A stretch of 64,000 nucleotides of DNA from positions 1 through 64,000 of the forward strand of contig NZ_JAMKOJ010000009.1 in the NCBI RefSeq assembly GCF_023700755.1. Direction: 5' to 3'. Below the pieces are notes generated by a model. It ran no database searches and was not told where the DNA came from. It saw only the letters and a list, made by a program, of their open reading frames with translations. This DNA is from Allorhizobium sonneratiae (lineage in GTDB: Bacteria; Pseudomonadota; Alphaproteobacteria; Rhizobiales; Rhizobiaceae). This document shows positions 63,024 to 64,000 of the stretch, one piece after another. Position numbers and translations under genes: made by a program. The first letter of the stretch is position 1. Every line of letters starts with the position of its first letter.

Positions 63024-63331
63024 GGAGAGAACCCTGTTGCTTGCCTGCGATCCGTTCTAAATTCTGCCCACGCGGCTTTGGGCAGACAATGCTGGATAAA
63101 ACAACAGCGGAAGGCGCTTTCGCAAAAACCGTCCGCTGGTTGTCTATCCCTTCAGACAGACCGCTTGCGTGATAGGGCTGAAGGCGGTCAAGGCGCAAGC
63201 AAATTTTGCGAAAGACCCGTTCAATCCTGTTGAACGATGCAGAGAAAAATCGCTTCCGTTACAGCGTTGTGCGCCATATATGGCGCACAAAACGCGCTGC
63301 AGGGGAGAGAGACGACCGGCAGGCCCCCTGG
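63024..63331. other. Intergenic region between rsmE and gshA
   Basis: 308 bp without a gene. Its main feature is the 24 bp palindrome listed separately; the gshA promoter should lie in 63024-63230. Confidence 0.5.
63267..63290. promoter_or_regulatory. Perfect 24 bp palindrome between rsmE and gshA
   Basis: TTGTGCGCCATA followed directly by its reverse complement TATGGCGCACAA. It lies 42 bp after the rsmE stop and 244 bp before gshA. It could be an operator, or a cruciform/terminator-like element without a T-run. Confidence 0.55.
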
Positions 63332-64000
63332 CTATCTCCAGTCTCCAATCATGGCCTGCACAACCGCAAGCGCGGCAACGGCGGCCGTATCGGCGCGCAA
63401 AATACGGGGGCCAAGAGGGATGGGCGTGACGAAGTCCAGAGCCCGCAGCAAACCGCGCTCATCCTCGGAAAACCCGCCTTCTGGCCCGACGAGCAACGCG
63501 ATCTTTGTATCTTTGATGGCTCGCAACGCATCAACCGGATTGTTGGTGGCGCTGTCCTCGTCACAAAAGAGGATGCGGCGCTGATGATCCCACACCTCCA
63601 GCAGGTCCTTCAGCCTGAGGGGCGCAGCCACCGTCGGAACGGCAAGAATACCGCATTGCTCAGCCGCCTCCACGGCATTGGCCTGCAAACGCTCCAGACT
63701 GGTGATCTTGCCCTGAACATGCTGGGTGATGACCGGCTGAAGCAATCCGGCCCCCATTTCCACCGCCTTCTGGATCAGATAATCCATGCGCCCGACTTTG
63801 AGCGGGGCAAAAAGAAACACCAGATCGGGCAAGGCCGGTTGCGGTCGCGTCTGTTCCTGCGGCGTCATGCTCAGGCGCTTGCGTGTGGGAAAATGCAGGC
63901 TCGCCTTCCACTCACCATCGCGGCCATTGAACAGAAGAACCTCATCTGCCTCACCAAGACGCAGCACATTGGCAAGATAGTTATATTGTTCGGCAGTTGC
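63332..64000 (-). CDS. rsmE: 16S rRNA m3U1498 methyltransferase RsmE, 5' end outside window
   Basis: 223 residues visible; the reading frame is open to the right edge, so the N-terminal ~20 residues are missing. SPOUT fold: the PUA-like N-terminal part, then '[20 protein letters not shown]', '[14 protein letters not shown]' and the SAM-binding knot '[18 protein letters not shown]' with '[17 protein letters not shown]'. It methylates U1498 in the decoding region of 16S rRNA. Confidence 0.95.
   Translation of the reverse strand, partial: ATAEQYNYLANVLRLGEADEVLLFNGRDGEWKASLHFPTRKRLSMTPQEQTRPQPALPDLVFLFAPLKVGRMDYLIQKAVEMGAGLLQPVITQHVQGKITSLERLQANAVEAAEQCGILAVPTVAAPLRLKDLLEVWDHQRRILFCDEDSATNNPVDALRAIKDTKIALLVGPEGGFSEDERGLLRALDFVTPIPLGPRILRADTAAVAALAVVQAMIGDWR

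Overview
The window looks like a 64 kb stretch of an Alphaproteobacterium of the Brucellaceae, most likely a soil or opportunistic Ochrobactrum/Brucella-type organism. The support is the GC-rich coding style, the hisS-hisZ-hisG-doxX order, the plant-type gshA next to rsmE, the DUF1127 small protein, and a scatter of short palindromic intergenic repeats of the kind found in this group. This placement is inferred from gene content and was not tested by a search. Coding density is high. Most of the window is accessory catabolism and transport, and the right end is housekeeping.

Layout. (1) 2-1846: the 3' part of an Ig-like/autotransporter outer-membrane protein. (2) 2117-7000: a tightly overlapping six-gene minus-strand operon. 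From promoter outwards it encodes a thermostable-hemolysin-family GNAT-like protein, an AMP-dependent ligase, a heme-oxygenase-like diiron protein, an SDR, a secreted TPR protein and a methyltransferase. It reads as a small-molecule biosynthesis locus of unknown product. (3) 7554-17194: an amidohydrolase, a TetR regulator flanked by an identical inverted operator, and a seven-gene operon (BKACE/DUF849, FrsA-like hydrolase, LigA, LigB, FAD hydroxylase, enol-lactonase-like hydrolase, MFS). This is a ring-hydroxylating, meta-cleaving catabolic pathway. (4) 17683-28054: a hydroxyquinol pathway with two intradiol dioxygenase paralogues, a TfdB-like flavin hydroxylase, maleylacetate reductase and a complete LIV-type ABC importer, with a divergent LysR regulator. 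(5) 28130-38682: a Dpp/Opp-type peptide importer with a circularly permuted binding protein and an M24 peptidase, facing a GntR/C-S-lyase/M20-dipeptidase operon. (6) 39131-43239: cyoABCD quinol oxidase. (7) 43326-49711: a GntR regulator and a divergent NitT/TauT-type ABC importer plus IlvD/Edd dehydratase and RraA-like aldolase, probably for a sugar-acid-like compound. (8) 49823-53483: a PAS-like orphan, then a glycosyltransferase, an unknown protein and a RelE-type toxin-antitoxin pair. (9) 53609-57174: hisS, two tiny overlapping ORFs, hisZ and hisG, closed by a strong terminator, then doxX, a TetR, a LysR, a DUF1127 gene followed by a candidate small RNA, a DUF937 protein, gshA and the 3' part of rsmE.

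The most interesting items are the 2117-7000 operon, the circularly permuted peptide-binding protein at 33529-35154, the mirrored TetR operators around 9649-10278, the second intradiol dioxygenase that has Gln in place of an iron-binding His, and the three-hairpin candidate sRNA at 60357-60463. Repeats recur at gene ends and in at least four cases their terminal CTAGAGC-type sequence carries or abuts the stop codon of the neighbouring gene.
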